A DNA stretch of 64,000 bases from VFKU01 sp964620045 (GCA_964620045.1 CAZUJL010000001.1:1-64000), one strand, 5' to 3'; shown: positions 44,135-54,651, counted from the stretch's first letter. Numbers and translations are program-made. Notes: generated by a model not told the origin, from the sequence alone.

Positions 44135-47100
44135 TCAGTCCGTGTGTTCGGGCAACACGGACGCGGTGTGCATCGCCGGCGGGCCGCGCAACTCACCTGT
44201 CGGCTCCAGGTGCGGCGCGGGCCGGTTCGTGAACCGTTCGTAACTCTTCTCGTGCAGGCTCGTCAGCTCGATTGGCTTACCGGCCATGAACATGCCGACC
44301 GTGCGCGTGCTCGCCTCGAGCGGGCTGCCGGTCGTGATGATCACGTCGGCGACCTTCCCGGTTTCCAGCGATCCGATCGACGCATCGACGCCGAGAATTT
44401 TCGCGGCGTTGATCGTGATCGACTTGAGCGCGGAATCCGGCTTGAGGCCATATGCCACGGCGTAGCCTGCGTGTGTCGCCATCTGCTTCACGTACTGCGC
44501 GCCGTCGCTCGCGATACTGAAGAGCACACCGGCTTCGTCGAGCTTCGCGGGATTCGAGTAGTAGGCATCGAAACGATCATAGCTGCCCGTGGGTTCGTTC
44601 ATCACCGAAGTGACAATCACCGGAATATTTTTCTCGGCGAGCATCTTCGCGCACTTCCACGCCTCGCCGCCGCCGAGGATTACGGGTTTCAGGGCAAAAG
44701 TTTGAGCGAAGTTGACCGCCTGCAGGATCGCTTTATACGACTCCGCGCGGAAGTACACGGGTTTTTCACCGCGCACATAGGGAATCATCGCTTCGAGGCG
44801 GACGTCCGCGACAATCTGCGCACCCGGAACGCCGCGCGCTTTCGCGTAGTGCTGGGCCTTGCGCAGGAAGGCCTCGATGTCTTCGTACATTTTCGTGTGG
44901 TCGTCGATCCGCTTGGTTTTCTGGTCTTCCGGCAGCACGAGCGGCAGGACCGGCAGATCGATCACGATGCCTGTCTCGGCGCTGCGCAACATTTCGGGCA
45001 TGGTCCAGCCCGTGAGCTGTACGACACCCGCGCGGCCGGAAATGACGCCGCCCGAAGGAAGCACGTGCGCGGTCGTGATGCCTTCGCAGAAGGACACGGG
45101 CAGATGCTCGCTGTATGGATTCACGGCGGAGATGGCCATGAGGTCCGGCTGGAACAGTGCGAGTTCCCGGGCGTCGACCGTCTGCGCGATGCCTTCGATT
45201 TCGACCAGGCCAAGCTGCGTGGCGGAGCTGATCAGGCCGGGATACACATGCAGGCCGGCGCCGTCGATCGCGGTGGCATCCGCGGGCGGCGCGATGCTGG
45301 CGGACATGGATTCAATCACACCGTTGCGAATCACGACCGTGCCTTTTTCGATGTCGGCGCCCACCACGGGGTGGATCGTGGCGTTTACGATGGCGTACGC
45401 CGGCGCGCCGGCGAGACGCTCCAGGTGGAGCAGGCCGCGCGGCGGCTGCGGCATGGTCGTATCGCTGGGACCGGCCACCGTACCGTCGAAGTTCACGCCC
45501 GGCGCCGCGAAGAACACCTCGCCTTCAATCAGTGTGAGCACATTCTTCGCGAAAGTATCGAGCGGGTGATGCGTGTATACCGCGAAGTCGCCGTCCTTGC
45601 CGACTTCAATGCTGCCGATGCGGCTATCAAGACCGATCTGCTTGGCGGGATTAATGGTGATTAGGCGCATCGCTTCGTCGGCGGTAAGTCCGCCAAACCG
45701 CATCATCTTGCCTGCTTCGAGGTTCAGGTGGCGCACGACTTCATCGGAGTCCGAGTTCAAACTCGTCACGATGCCCGCCCGCATCATCATCGCGGCGTTG
45801 TAAGGGATCGCGTCGAACGCCTCCTGCTTGTACGACCACCAGTCGCTGAAGGTCGAGCCGGCGACACCGTGGTTGTACATTTCGGGCGCGACTCGGTAGC
45901 CCTCGAGCACATGCTGCAGGGTGGCGACACGAAAGCCGTAGTCCTGCGCGACGGCGAGCAGGCGGAGCATTTCATCCGCGCGGTAGCAGTGCGAATGCAC
46001 CCAGATATTGCCCTGCACGATGTCGCGCAGCGCTTCGAGGCGCAAATCGCGGCGCGGCAGCGCGACCACTTCGCCCTGCGCCGTCTTCGCGGCGTAGTCC
46101 TGCCACAGCCGGTCGTACTCCACCGCTGCGTTGAACGCCTGCCGCAGCACGGACTCGACGCCCATGCGCGAATTCGGGTAGCGCGGCGTGGGACGCGCGC
46201 GCGTGACGTTTTCGCCGAGCGCGAATTTCACGAGCCGCGGGCCGGTGGTGACCAGCATGTCGCGCGGCGAGGTATTGTACTTCAGCTTGAGCACGGCGTT
46301 CTGCCCGCCCATGGTGTTCGCGGAGCCGTGCATGGTATGGATCGTGGTCACGCCGCCGGCCAGCGCGCGGTGAATCGCGAGCTGAACGTGGTTGACGACG
46401 TCCGCCTGCCGCACTTCGCAGGTGATGGACTGCGTCCACTCGTTAATGCCGGTGACCGCCATGTGCGAATGCGGATCGACGATGCCCGGCGCGAGCCAGT
46501 ATCCCGCGAGGTCGAGACTGAGCACGCCCTCGGGCGCGACGAGATCTTTGCCGATTTCACGAATGCGGCCTTCGACGACCAGCACATCGGTGTCTTCGAG
46601 CGCGCCGTTTGCGACTGTGATCACGTGCGCGTTGCGCAGCATTACGCTGCCGCCGGTATGAATGGCCGGCACGCGCTCAATGGGTGTCTCCGCCTGCCAC
46701 GGATGGCGATCTTCGGGCTCTTTCTTATCTTCTTCTTTCGTTTCGTCTTTATTTTCTTCAGCAGACGCAGCCGGATCAGTCGCTACTCCCTCGGATTTCG
46801 TCTCTGCGGAGTCACCCTCTTTGGCCTCGTCGCCTTCCTTCTTCTCGTCCTCCTCTTTCTTCGTGGAGGTCTGGAACGAAAAACGCGCGCCGTCGATGAA
46901 CACGTGGCGCACCTGTGCGTCTTTTTCGCCGAGCGGTTTGGTCATCAGCGTAAGGTTGGCGACTTGCCCTCGCGCGACGCGGCCGAGTTGGTCGGGCAAC
47001 CCGTAGATCGCCGCCGGGCCGTTCGTGAGCGCGGCGAGCAGTTCCGCCGGTTCGAGGGCCAGTTCTAGCGCTTCTTCGGCGCGTTTCCAGAATTCCTTGG

Positions 47101-48268
47101 CGTCCTTGTTGTCGCGTGTGGTGACGGCGACGGGCACGCCGGCGGCGATCAGCGCGTGCAGGTTATTGACGTTGTCCTCCCACTCCTTGATGCGCGCGTG
47201 GCGCACGATCAGCGGTTCGTAAAAATCCTTCTCGAATTCCGGCGTCCACGATGTAGTCGTGTAAGACGTTTCCGATTTCTTCTCGTCCTCTTTCGGCGCG
47301 AGCTCGGGCTTTTCGTTCCAGTCGAGGCTGACGATGACGGGCACTTTGCTCGCCGCGAGTCGACCCGCGACGCGCCAGGCTTCTTTGCCGCCGAGAATCG
47401 CGATGCGTTGGTTGAATTCCTCGGCGAGATCGAGTGCGTGGTGGATTTCGTTCGGCGTGTTCGCCTCGAAGATCCACATCTGCCGCCGATCGAGCAACGC
47501 GCCCATGGCATCCAGCACCGGATCGAAGGGTACGCGCTCGAGTTGTGTCGGGTGTTGCTGGTACTGCGCCTGCGACCGGCGATACCAGTCGGCGTCGTAG
47601 TACGTCTGCCGCAACAGCGCGACGACACCCATCGGCGAGGCTGGATACTGCCGGTTGCGGAACGAATCGCCGCCACCGTCCGATCCGCCGCCGACGATCT
47701 GCGTGACAGATGCTTCGAGAATGCTCTGGCGCAGCGCCTTGCCGCCGAGCTGCACGATGTCGCCCTGGCCGCCGAGAATCGCGCGGCGCGGCGAAATCAG
47801 CGCGGTGGTGAAGCCGGACTCGCGGTGCTTGCCGAGCGCTTCGTCGTTTTGTTTGTACAGATCGTAAATCGTGAGGTGCGGCCAAATATCCTGCCGGTTG
47901 GCCTTTTCCATGGACGTGTGTGGGCCTTCGGAGAATGCCGGCTCGCGATCGCGCAGGCGCGCCTTCTCCTCGTCGGAGGGTTCCTTCGCTTCGATTCCCA
48001 GATGCGTGGCGGCGTCGATGAAACCCGCATAGGCCGTGAGGCCGGCGCCGTCGATGCGATCGGCGTACTCCGGCACCGTGACATCCGCACCCACGGCGGC
48101 GATGCGGCCGTTCTCGATCAGGATGGTGGCGTTCTCGATCGTCTCACCGGGCGCGACGACGACGGTGGCACCGGTGACGGCGACGGGCGTTTCGAATTCC
48201 TGCGCGGAGGCGCCTAGCGCGATGGAAACGACGACCGAAGAGACAAGACCGCGCACGAATCGAAACAT
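44135..48268 (-). CDS. Secreted protein with three amidohydrolase modules
   Basis: A 1377-residue exported protein (signal peptide RGLVSSVVVSIALGASAQE). Module 1 (about 25-470) and module 3 (about 955-1360) resemble each other and have the amidohydrolase scaffold but no H-x-H (AATHLGIE, SATQLGLV). Module 2 (about 543-940) has the metal-binding DPHSHMAV, VHSHCYRAD, TLQHVLEG and SDSDE expected of an active metal-dependent hydrolase. A charged Lys/Glu-rich linker (about 470-525) joins modules 1 and 2. Substrate unknown; related imidazolonepropionase-like enzymes act on cyclic amides, peptides or prolyl compounds. The ATG at 48268 follows GGGAGGG. It is the second gene after the M28 peptidase, 29 bases apart. 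Confidence 0.82.
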   Translation of the reverse strand: MFRFVRGLVSSVVVSIALGASAQEFETPVAVTGATVVVAPGETIENATILIENGRIAAVGADVTVPEYADRIDGAGLTAYAGFIDAATHLGIEAKEPSDEEKARLRDREPAFSEGPHTSMEKANRQDIWPHLTIYDLYKQNDEALGKHRESGFTTALISPRRAILGGQGDIVQLGGKALRQSILEASVTQIVGGGSDGGGDSFRNRQYPASPMGVVALLRQTYYDADWYRRSQAQYQQHPTQLERVPFDPVLDAMGALLDRRQMWIFEANTPNEIHHALDLAEEFNQRIAILGGKEAWRVAGRLAASKVPVIVSLDWNEKPELAPKEDEKKSETSYTTTSWTPEFEKDFYEPLIVRHARIKEWEDNVNNLHALIAAGVPVAVTTRDNKDAKEFWKRAEEALELALEPAELLAALTNGPAAIYGLPDQLGRVARGQVANLTLMTKPLGEKDAQVRHVFIDGARFSFQTSTKKEEDEKKEGDEAKEGDSAETKSEGVATDPAASAEENKDETKEEDKKEPEDRHPWQAETPIERVPAIHTGGSVMLRNAHVITVANGALEDTDVLVVEGRIREIGKDLVAPEGVLSLDLAGYWLAPGIVDPHSHMAVTGINEWTQSITCEVRQADVVNHVQLAIHRALAGGVTTIHTMHGSANTMGGQNAVLKLKYNTSPRDMLVTTGPRLVKFALGENVTRARPTPRYPNSRMGVESVLRQAFNAAVEYDRLWQDYAAKTAQGEVVALPRRDLRLEALRDIVQGNIWVHSHCYRADEMLRLLAVAQDYGFRVATLQHVLEGYRVAPEMYNHGVAGSTFSDWWSYKQEAFDAIPYNAAMMMRAGIVTSLNSDSDEVVRHLNLEAGKMMRFGGLTADEAMRLITINPAKQIGLDSRIGSIEVGKDGDFAVYTHHPLDTFAKNVLTLIEGEVFFAAPGVNFDGTVAGPSDTTMPQPPRGLLHLERLAGAPAYAIVNATIHPVVGADIEKGTVVIRNGVIESMSASIAPPADATAIDGAGLHVYPGLISSATQLGLVEIEGIAQTVDARELALFQPDLMAISAVNPYSEHLPVSFCEGITTAHVLPSGGVISGRAGVVQLTGWTMPEMLRSAETGIVIDLPVLPLVLPEDQKTKRIDDHTKMYEDIEAFLRKAQHYAKARGVPGAQIVADVRLEAMIPYVRGEKPVYFRAESYKAILQAVNFAQTFALKPVILGGGEAWKCAKMLAEKNIPVIVTSVMNEPTGSYDRFDAYYSNPAKLDEAGVLFSIASDGAQYVKQMATHAGYAVAYGLKPDSALKSITINAAKILGVDASIGSLETGKVADVIITTGSPLEASTRTVGMFMAGKPIELTSLHEKSYERFTNRPAPHLEPTGELRGPPAMHTASVLPEHTD

Positions 48269-48297
48269 AGACCCTCCCACTCTGAATGCTGTTGGTA

Positions 48298-51219
48298 CTA
48301 CTCCCGCGATCCCGGTGTGACTTTGAGGCTGAGACGTTCACCGCCGCGTTCGACGACGATAGTGATTTCTTCGCCAATCTTCAGCGCCTCGATGGCGTAG
48401 GTGTAATCGTAGATATTCTCAATCTTCCGGCCGGCGAGTTCGACGATGATGTCGCCCTGCTTCAGGCCCGCCTTTTCGACCGGCGCGCCCTTTGTGACGC
48501 CGGAGAGTTTCACGCCCTTCACTTCTTCGGCGTAGTCCGGAATAGAACCCAGGTACGCGCGCATGTTCGCGCGCATTTCGGTGGCGGGCGCCACGACCTC
48601 AAGATAATCCGGCGCTTCGGTGCGCGTCACGAGTGAGCGAGCGACCAGCGACATGAACTTGGTTATCTGCTCGGTGCCGGGGTAGTTGATTTTGTCCGCG
48701 GTGTCGCTGGGCCGGTGATAGTCGGCGTGCGCGCCTGTAAACGCATTCAGGAAAGGCACGCCCTTCGCGTAAAACTCCTTCGCGTCGGTCGGAATGAACG
48801 TGTCGTTCTGCGCCGTAATGCGCAGGCCGATGGGCGCATTGCGCCGCTCGATCTCGCCCGGCCAGATGCTGCTCGACGCCACGCCCTGCACCACGAGCTG
48901 CTTGTCGAGCCGACCGATCATGTCCATATTCAGATACGCCGCAATCGCGGGCCGCAGCGAATCGTCCGGCTTCTTGCCGCCGTAGGTTTTTACGAAGTGT
49001 GTCGAGCCGAGCGTACCCAGCTCTTCGCCGGACCACGACGCGAAGAGCACGTTATAGTTGAATGCGAGGCCCTGCTTTTTCTGATCGACAAGATATTGCG
49101 CGATTTCGAAGAGGCCCGCCGTGCCAGAGGCGTTGTCGTCCGCGCCGTAGTGGATGCCTTCGGCTTCGTCGTCGTGCGCGAGCGATACGCCGGAGCGGCC
49201 TTTGCCGAGATGATCGATGTGTGCGCCGATCGCGATCGCCGTGGGCGCGCCGACATCGAGCTTCGCGATCACATTGCGCCCGATACGCTTCTCCTGCTGG
49301 ATGTCGATCGTGGCCGACAACGACGCATCGGGAATCGCAAAGCCCATGGCGACGTCGCCGCCGTCGAGGCTGTCCTGCAATTGCTTCAGGTCTTTGCCGG
49401 CCAGCGTGAGCAGTTTCTGCGCGACGACGTCGGTGATCGAGATCGCGGCGATGCTTGTGCCGGCGAGCGACGTGTCGAACGTCATTGGCACGAGTTGGTC
49501 CTGCACCTTCGCATTCGGGCCGCTGACGACAATCATGCCGCGCGCGCCGAGGTCGCGCAGCGTCATGGCTTTGTAACGGAGGCTGGAGTGCGTGTTCAGG
49601 TGCTGGCGCTGTTCCGGCGTGATGTTTTCCGGCATGAAGCGGAACACCATCACCCATTTGTCTTTCACGTCGAGGTGCACGAAGGAATCATACTCCGCGT
49701 GCTCGTCCTGCTTTGGCGCCTTGATACCGTACCCTGCGAACACGATTTCGGACGGCGCCACATCGCCACTCATCGAGAAGGCGAGCGGTTTCCAGTCCGT
49801 CTTCGGCTCAAACGGTCCGCCGTTTGCAAGTTCCAGACGGTTCTTCGCGCCCATCGACACGCCCGCGGTGAATTCGAAGTGCTGGAAGTAGGTGCCGTTG
49901 TCACCGGCGGGCGCGAGGCCGAGGTTCTTGAATACTTCGGCGGCGTATTCGGTCGCGCGGCGTTCGCCGAGCGTGCCCGTAAGCCGGCCTTCCATGTAGT
50001 CGGAGGCGAGATACTCAATGTGCTTGCGCAGATCCGCCTCGCGGATCGCGGCGGTCGTTTGCGACAGGTCCGGAGCGCCTTCGAGCGTGATTTCCTCGGG
50101 CGCGTCGGTGGCCGCGCCCGTAAGGCCCAGCGCCTCGCGCGCGGCGGCGTCGTTCCAATTCGCGATATGAATCTGCGACGCGCCGCCCGGCGTGCGGTTC
50201 GTGGTCCAGGCGAGCTTCGTGCCATCGGGGCTGAACACCGGCAGTCCGTCGAACCCGTCGGTGTAGGTCACGCGCACTGGATCGTGTTTGCCGGCGGCGT
50301 CGACGAGGAACAACTCAAAGTTCGCGAAGCCGAGGCTGTTGTTCGTGAAAATCAGATAGTCCATCGAGGGATGGTAATAAGGCGCCCACGACATCGCGCC
50401 GACGTGCGTAAGCTGGCGCTGGTCGCTGCCGTCGACGTTCATCGTATAGACCTCGGCGGTCGCCCCGTTCGGCGCGAAGCGGCGCCACGTGATGCGCTTG
50501 CCGTCGGGGCTGAAGAACGGGCCGCCGTCGTAGCCCTTCACGTTCGTAAGCTGGCGGACGTTCGAGCCGTCGGCGTTCATGATGTAAATGTCCATCATGT
50601 AGGCCGGGTCGTTTTTGAAATAGCCCGCGTCTTCGTCGGACATCGGGGTGGAATACGCCAGCCGGTTCGACGCGAACGCGATCAGCGTGCCGTCGGGCGA
50701 ATACGAACCCTCGGCGTCGTAGCCGCGTTCCTTCGTCAATTGCGAGAGCACCTTTCCACTGAAATCCGAGGCGTACAGATCAAAGTGCTCGTCGTAGTCC
50801 CACGAGTAGCGGCGCGTCTGCCCGGAGGCGCGGAAGTCGAGTTCATCCTTCTGCAGCTTCTCGCTTTGCGGATCGCCATGCGTGGAGGCATAGAGCACCT
50901 TCGACTCGGTCGGGTGAATCCACGAGCAGGTCGTCTTGCCAGTGCCGGGCGAGATGCGCGAGGTGTCGCCGGTCTCGAGGTCGAGCAGATAAATCTGGTA
51001 CCACGGGTTGCCGGATTCGCGTTCGGACTGGAAGACCATCTTCGTGCCGTCGGCGTTGAAGTAGCCCTCGCCCGCGCGCTTGCCTTCAAAGGTGAGCTGG
51101 CGGACGTTTGTGAGGAAGTGGGTTTCCTCGCTCGGCGCGGGGTCTTCCGCGAAGGCGGCGGCACAGATGGCAATGGCAACAATCGACAGGAGGCAACGGA
51201 AAGAACGAAGCGTGCTCAT
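48298..51219 (-). CDS. Secreted M28 aminopeptidase with beta-propeller, PA and PDZ domains
   Basis: A 973-residue exported metallopeptidase. After a signal peptide (LLSIVAIAICAAAFAE) come TolB/WD40-like beta-propeller repeats (about 30-340), a protease-associated insert, an M28 zinc peptidase domain (about 540-840: GAHIDHLG, GADDNASGTAGLFEIA, SGEELGTLGS, NMDMIGR, ADYHRPSDT supply the two-zinc ligands and base), and a C-terminal PDZ domain (about 870-965, GAPVEKAGLKQGDIIVEL). M28 enzymes remove N-terminal amino acids. The ATG at 51219 begins the signal peptide. It probably forms a peptide-degrading pair with the amidohydrolase, whose start lies 29 bases downstream of this stop. Confidence 0.87.
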   Translation of the reverse strand: MSTLRSFRCLLSIVAIAICAAAFAEDPAPSEETHFLTNVRQLTFEGKRAGEGYFNADGTKMVFQSERESGNPWYQIYLLDLETGDTSRISPGTGKTTCSWIHPTESKVLYASTHGDPQSEKLQKDELDFRASGQTRRYSWDYDEHFDLYASDFSGKVLSQLTKERGYDAEGSYSPDGTLIAFASNRLAYSTPMSDEDAGYFKNDPAYMMDIYIMNADGSNVRQLTNVKGYDGGPFFSPDGKRITWRRFAPNGATAEVYTMNVDGSDQRQLTHVGAMSWAPYYHPSMDYLIFTNNSLGFANFELFLVDAAGKHDPVRVTYTDGFDGLPVFSPDGTKLAWTTNRTPGGASQIHIANWNDAAAREALGLTGAATDAPEEITLEGAPDLSQTTAAIREADLRKHIEYLASDYMEGRLTGTLGERRATEYAAEVFKNLGLAPAGDNGTYFQHFEFTAGVSMGAKNRLELANGGPFEPKTDWKPLAFSMSGDVAPSEIVFAGYGIKAPKQDEHAEYDSFVHLDVKDKWVMVFRFMPENITPEQRQHLNTHSSLRYKAMTLRDLGARGMIVVSGPNAKVQDQLVPMTFDTSLAGTSIAAISITDVVAQKLLTLAGKDLKQLQDSLDGGDVAMGFAIPDASLSATIDIQQEKRIGRNVIAKLDVGAPTAIAIGAHIDHLGKGRSGVSLAHDDEAEGIHYGADDNASGTAGLFEIAQYLVDQKKQGLAFNYNVLFASWSGEELGTLGSTHFVKTYGGKKPDDSLRPAIAAYLNMDMIGRLDKQLVVQGVASSSIWPGEIERRNAPIGLRITAQNDTFIPTDAKEFYAKGVPFLNAFTGAHADYHRPSDTADKINYPGTEQITKFMSLVARSLVTRTEAPDYLEVVAPATEMRANMRAYLGSIPDYAEEVKGVKLSGVTKGAPVEKAGLKQGDIIVELAGRKIENIYDYTYAIEALKIGEEITIVVERGGERLSLKVTPGSRE

Positions 51220-51378
51220 GAAAATACGGGAATCCTCGGTAATGACGCTGGCCAGCCCAAAAACAAAGCATGATACTACTGGACCGCGGCGATTTCGATA
51301 ACGAATCGCGCGCATACCATGCTGAATAAAAACGAACGGACGGGCCGCTTTCGCACGCGGAAAGCGCTGGAAGGACGC

Positions 51379-52872
51379 TTAGATCGAGGACTTCGGAAGC
51401 GCGGACGGCATTGCCCCATGCGGCGAAGGGTTGGTTTCCAAAGCGCGCGGAATCGGCCGCACGGTCGCCAGCACCGATTCCAGCATGGGCCGCATCCGGC
51501 GCATGGACTGTGACTGGATGATGTAATTCCACGCGCCTTCGAAGCGTTTCCAACCGGCGGCATAGGCGAAGTGTTTAACGGAGCGCGTCATCGATGCGTG
51601 CGCGGACGCGCTGCGAAAAATATTGCGGTACGAGTAAAACTCACGATACGCGCGATCGTATCCGTCCTTGAGCTGTGTGGGCGTGAGGCCGCGTGGCTCA
51701 AAAACCACGTGGCGGGTGTCGAACAAATCCCAGTCGCGCGTGACCATGCGGCCCTGCGCCTCCATCGACTTATACAACTCCGTGCCGGGGTAGGGCGTGG
51801 CGATGTGGAAGGTCGCCGTGGTAATCCCGCGGCTGCTGGCCCACTCGACCGCGCGATCGAAAACGTCGGGGCCGTCGCCGTCGAGACCGAACACAAAGCT
51901 GCCATTGATAAGTACGCCGAGATCATCGAGCCGGCGCACCACGCGATCGTAGTCGCGGCCGAGATTCTGGACTTTACCCGCGCCGGCGAGTGCGTTGGCG
52001 CCGAGCGTTTCGAAGCCGATAAAAATGCTACGGAGACCCGCCTCGGCGGCGCGCTCGATCAGATCGCCGCGCAGGATGGCGTCGACCGTCGACGCGCCCT
52101 GGAACAGCCGCCGCATGCCGCGTATGCCTTCGAAGAGATCACGCGCGAAGCGCGAATTGCCGAGCAGATGGTCGTCCAGAAAGTACAAGTGGCGTCCCGG
52201 CAGGCTGTCGATCTCCGCGAGCGCGGCATCGACCGCGCGCGTGTAGAACGAGCGGCCGCCTTCGAAGAAGGCGTCCTTGTAGCAAAAGGTGCAGTGGTGT
52301 GGACAGCCACGCGACACCACCAGCGAATTCGGCACAAGGTAGAGTTCGCGGCGGATCAGATCGCGGCGAGGGAGCGGGATGTCCTGCAGGGTTCGTCCGC
52401 TGCCGGACACGTAGCGTGGCTTCACGGCGTCTGCCTTTAGATCGCGCAGGAAGTCCGGAAAAGTCTGCTCGGCGGGGCCAAGGAAGATCGCATCGGCGTG
52501 TGCAGCAGCTTCGTCGGGCAGTGAGGTCACGTGTAGGCCGCCGAGAATGACCCGTGCGCCCCGCGCGCGATAATGATCGGCGATGCGATACGCGCGGCGC
52601 GCGTTGGTGATGTAGACCTCGATGCCGACGAGGTCCGGTTCGTCGCCCAGCGTCAGCGGCTCGACGTGTTCGTCTACCAAGCTGATCTCGTCATCGGGAT
52701 CGAGGAACGCCGCGATCTGCGCGAGGCCGAGCGGCGGGAACAGCGAATACTTGATGGGGCGTCGTCGAAACTCGCGGACGGCCGTAGCTTCCTTCGTACC
52801 GCGTCCGGGATCGGCGGCAAACGCCGGGGCAGCGGCCTCAATCAATGCGGGCAGGATGAGCTTGACGCGCAT
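51379..52872 (-). CDS. B12-binding radical SAM protein
   Basis: A 497-residue enzyme. A cobalamin-binding-like Rossmann domain (residues 1-140, VDEHV, GLHVTSLP) is followed by the radical SAM core with Cys190, Cys194 and Cys197 (RGCPHHCTFCYKD) that holds the 4Fe-4S cluster. The usual B12-binding D-x-H-x-x-G is not evident, as in several relatives. Family members methylate unactivated carbons or cyclise (BchE, hopanoid methylases); the substrate here cannot be told. It is upstream of nothing obviously related, with an acyl-CoA synthetase 96 bases away on the same strand. Confidence 0.85.
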   Translation of the reverse strand: MRVKLILPALIEAAAPAFAADPGRGTKEATAVREFRRRPIKYSLFPPLGLAQIAAFLDPDDEISLVDEHVEPLTLGDEPDLVGIEVYITNARRAYRIADHYRARGARVILGGLHVTSLPDEAAAHADAIFLGPAEQTFPDFLRDLKADAVKPRYVSGSGRTLQDIPLPRRDLIRRELYLVPNSLVVSRGCPHHCTFCYKDAFFEGGRSFYTRAVDAALAEIDSLPGRHLYFLDDHLLGNSRFARDLFEGIRGMRRLFQGASTVDAILRGDLIERAAEAGLRSIFIGFETLGANALAGAGKVQNLGRDYDRVVRRLDDLGVLINGSFVFGLDGDGPDVFDRAVEWASSRGITTATFHIATPYPGTELYKSMEAQGRMVTRDWDLFDTRHVVFEPRGLTPTQLKDGYDRAYREFYSYRNIFRSASAHASMTRSVKHFAYAAGWKRFEGAWNYIIQSQSMRRMRPMLESVLATVRPIPRALETNPSPHGAMPSALPKSSI

Positions 52873-52968
52873 GGCTGACCCTCCGTATCTTTATTCAAAG
52901 AGTACTTTACAGTATAAAGTATAATTGCGCAAGAGAGGCTAAAGTTCCTTTTCCTTGGAGAAGGCCGG

Positions 52969-54651
52969 CTATGCCGTCCTGATGCTCGCAGCCTTTTCAA
53001 GGCCGAACTGCTCGACACCCTGATCGCGCAACTTAAATTTCTGGATTTTGCCGGTAACCGTGAGCGGGAACTCGTCGACGAAGGCGACATAATGCGGCAC
53101 TTTGTAGTGCGCAATTTTCTGGCGGCAGAAGTCTTTTACTTCGGCTTCGGTCAATGTGCCCGGTTCTTTGAGGATGATCCACGCGGACACCTGCTCGCCG
53201 AATTTTTCATCGGGTAATCCCACGACCTGCACGTCGCGGATTTTCGGATGCGTGAGCAGGAACTCCTCGATCTCGCGCGGATAGATGTTCTCGCCGCCGC
53301 GGATGATCATGTCCTTGATGCGGCCCGTGATCTTGTAGTGACCGGCCGGCGTTTGCGTGGCGAGATCGCCGGAATGCAGCCAGCCTTCCTTGTCGATGGC
53401 GGCCGCGGTGGCTTCGGGCAGGTTGTAGTAGCCGAGCATGATGCCGTGGCCGCGCGCCCAAAGTTCGCCCTGTTCGCCACGCGCTGCGTCTTTTCCGGTA
53501 GCGGGATCGACAACGCGCGCCTCGACGCCGGGCAGCACGGCGCCCACGGTGGACACGCGCACCTCGAGCGGATCGGTCGTTTCACTTTGCGTCACGACGG
53601 GCGACGCCTCGGTTTGGCCATACGCGATGGTCACCTCGCGGCAATGCATCTCGCTGACCACGCGCTTCATCAGTTCGATGGGGCACGGGCTGCCGGCCAT
53701 GATGCCCGTGCGCAGGCTGGCGAGATTGAACTTCGCGAAATCGGGATGATTGACCTCGGCATTGAACATCGTCGGCACGCCATACAGCGCTGTGCAGCGC
53801 TCCTGCGCTACGGCCGTGAGCGTGGCGCCGGGCTCGAAGGATTCCGCGGGCACCACCATGGCCGCGCCATGCTCGGCGCACATCAGTGTGCCCATCACAC
53901 AGCCAAAGCAGTGGTAAAACGGCACGGGGATGCACACGCGGTCGCGCTCGGTGATGCGCTGGCGCTGGCCAACGTAAAACGCGTTCATCAGCAGGTTGCG
54001 ATGCGAGAGCATCGCGCCTTTCGGGTTGCCCGTCGTGCCCGAGGTGTATTGAATGTTCACCGGATCCCGAGACCCGACCGCCGCGGCCAATGCGATTACG
54101 CGTTCATCGGCAACACGTTCGCCCAGCGCGATAAACGTCGGCCAATCGAGCGCGCCCTTAAGCTGCGTCTTCGCTTTGATCGAAATTACGTGCTCAAGCT
54201 TCGGGTATTCCGCGCTGGAAAGCCGCTTTCCGATCGGACCGCTCTTCAGTTCAGGCACCAACTCGGCACACATCGCTTCGTAGTCGGAGGTCTTGTGCGT
54301 GTCGGTGATGAAAATAATTTTGAGGTCCGCTTGCTTGAGGATATAGGCGAACTCGTGCGTGCGATACGCGGGATTAACGTTGACGAGCACCGCGCCGATC
54401 TTGCCGGTTGCGAATTGCAGCAGAATCCACTCGGGCCAGTTCGTCGACCACACGCCGACGTGGTCGCCCTTGCCGATGCGGAGCGCGATGAGGCCCTTGG
54501 CGACCGCGTGCACGCGGCGCTCGAACTCGGAATAGCTCCAGCGCAGGTTGAGCGGCGGGAACACGACCGCGTCGCGATCGGCAAAGCGCGTGGCCGTCTG
54601 CCGCAACACCTCGCCGAACGTCTTGCCATCCACCCAGGGCTTGTCGGTCAT
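52969..54651 (-). CDS. Fatty acyl-CoA synthetase (ACSF2-like)
   Basis: A 560-residue AMP-forming acyl-CoA ligase: fatty acid + ATP + CoA give acyl-CoA, AMP and PPi. YTSGTTGNPKGAMLSHRNLL (about 198-217), YGQTEASPV (A5), GDLATQTPAGHYKITGRIKDMIIRGGENIYPREIE (A7-A8) and C-terminal Lys in LTVTGKIQKFKL are all clear. The N-terminal DHVGVWSTNWPEW and PAYRTHE match the medium/long-chain ACSF2 group. It could feed OleA or beta-oxidation with CoA esters; the gene is 9.5 kb from the ole genes and on the other strand, so the link is speculative. Confidence 0.9.
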   Translation of the reverse strand: MTDKPWVDGKTFGEVLRQTATRFADRDAVVFPPLNLRWSYSEFERRVHAVAKGLIALRIGKGDHVGVWSTNWPEWILLQFATGKIGAVLVNVNPAYRTHEFAYILKQADLKIIFITDTHKTSDYEAMCAELVPELKSGPIGKRLSSAEYPKLEHVISIKAKTQLKGALDWPTFIALGERVADERVIALAAAVGSRDPVNIQYTSGTTGNPKGAMLSHRNLLMNAFYVGQRQRITERDRVCIPVPFYHCFGCVMGTLMCAEHGAAMVVPAESFEPGATLTAVAQERCTALYGVPTMFNAEVNHPDFAKFNLASLRTGIMAGSPCPIELMKRVVSEMHCREVTIAYGQTEASPVVTQSETTDPLEVRVSTVGAVLPGVEARVVDPATGKDAARGEQGELWARGHGIMLGYYNLPEATAAAIDKEGWLHSGDLATQTPAGHYKITGRIKDMIIRGGENIYPREIEEFLLTHPKIRDVQVVGLPDEKFGEQVSAWIILKEPGTLTEAEVKDFCRQKIAHYKVPHYVAFVDEFPLTVTGKIQKFKLRDQGVEQFGLEKAASIRTA

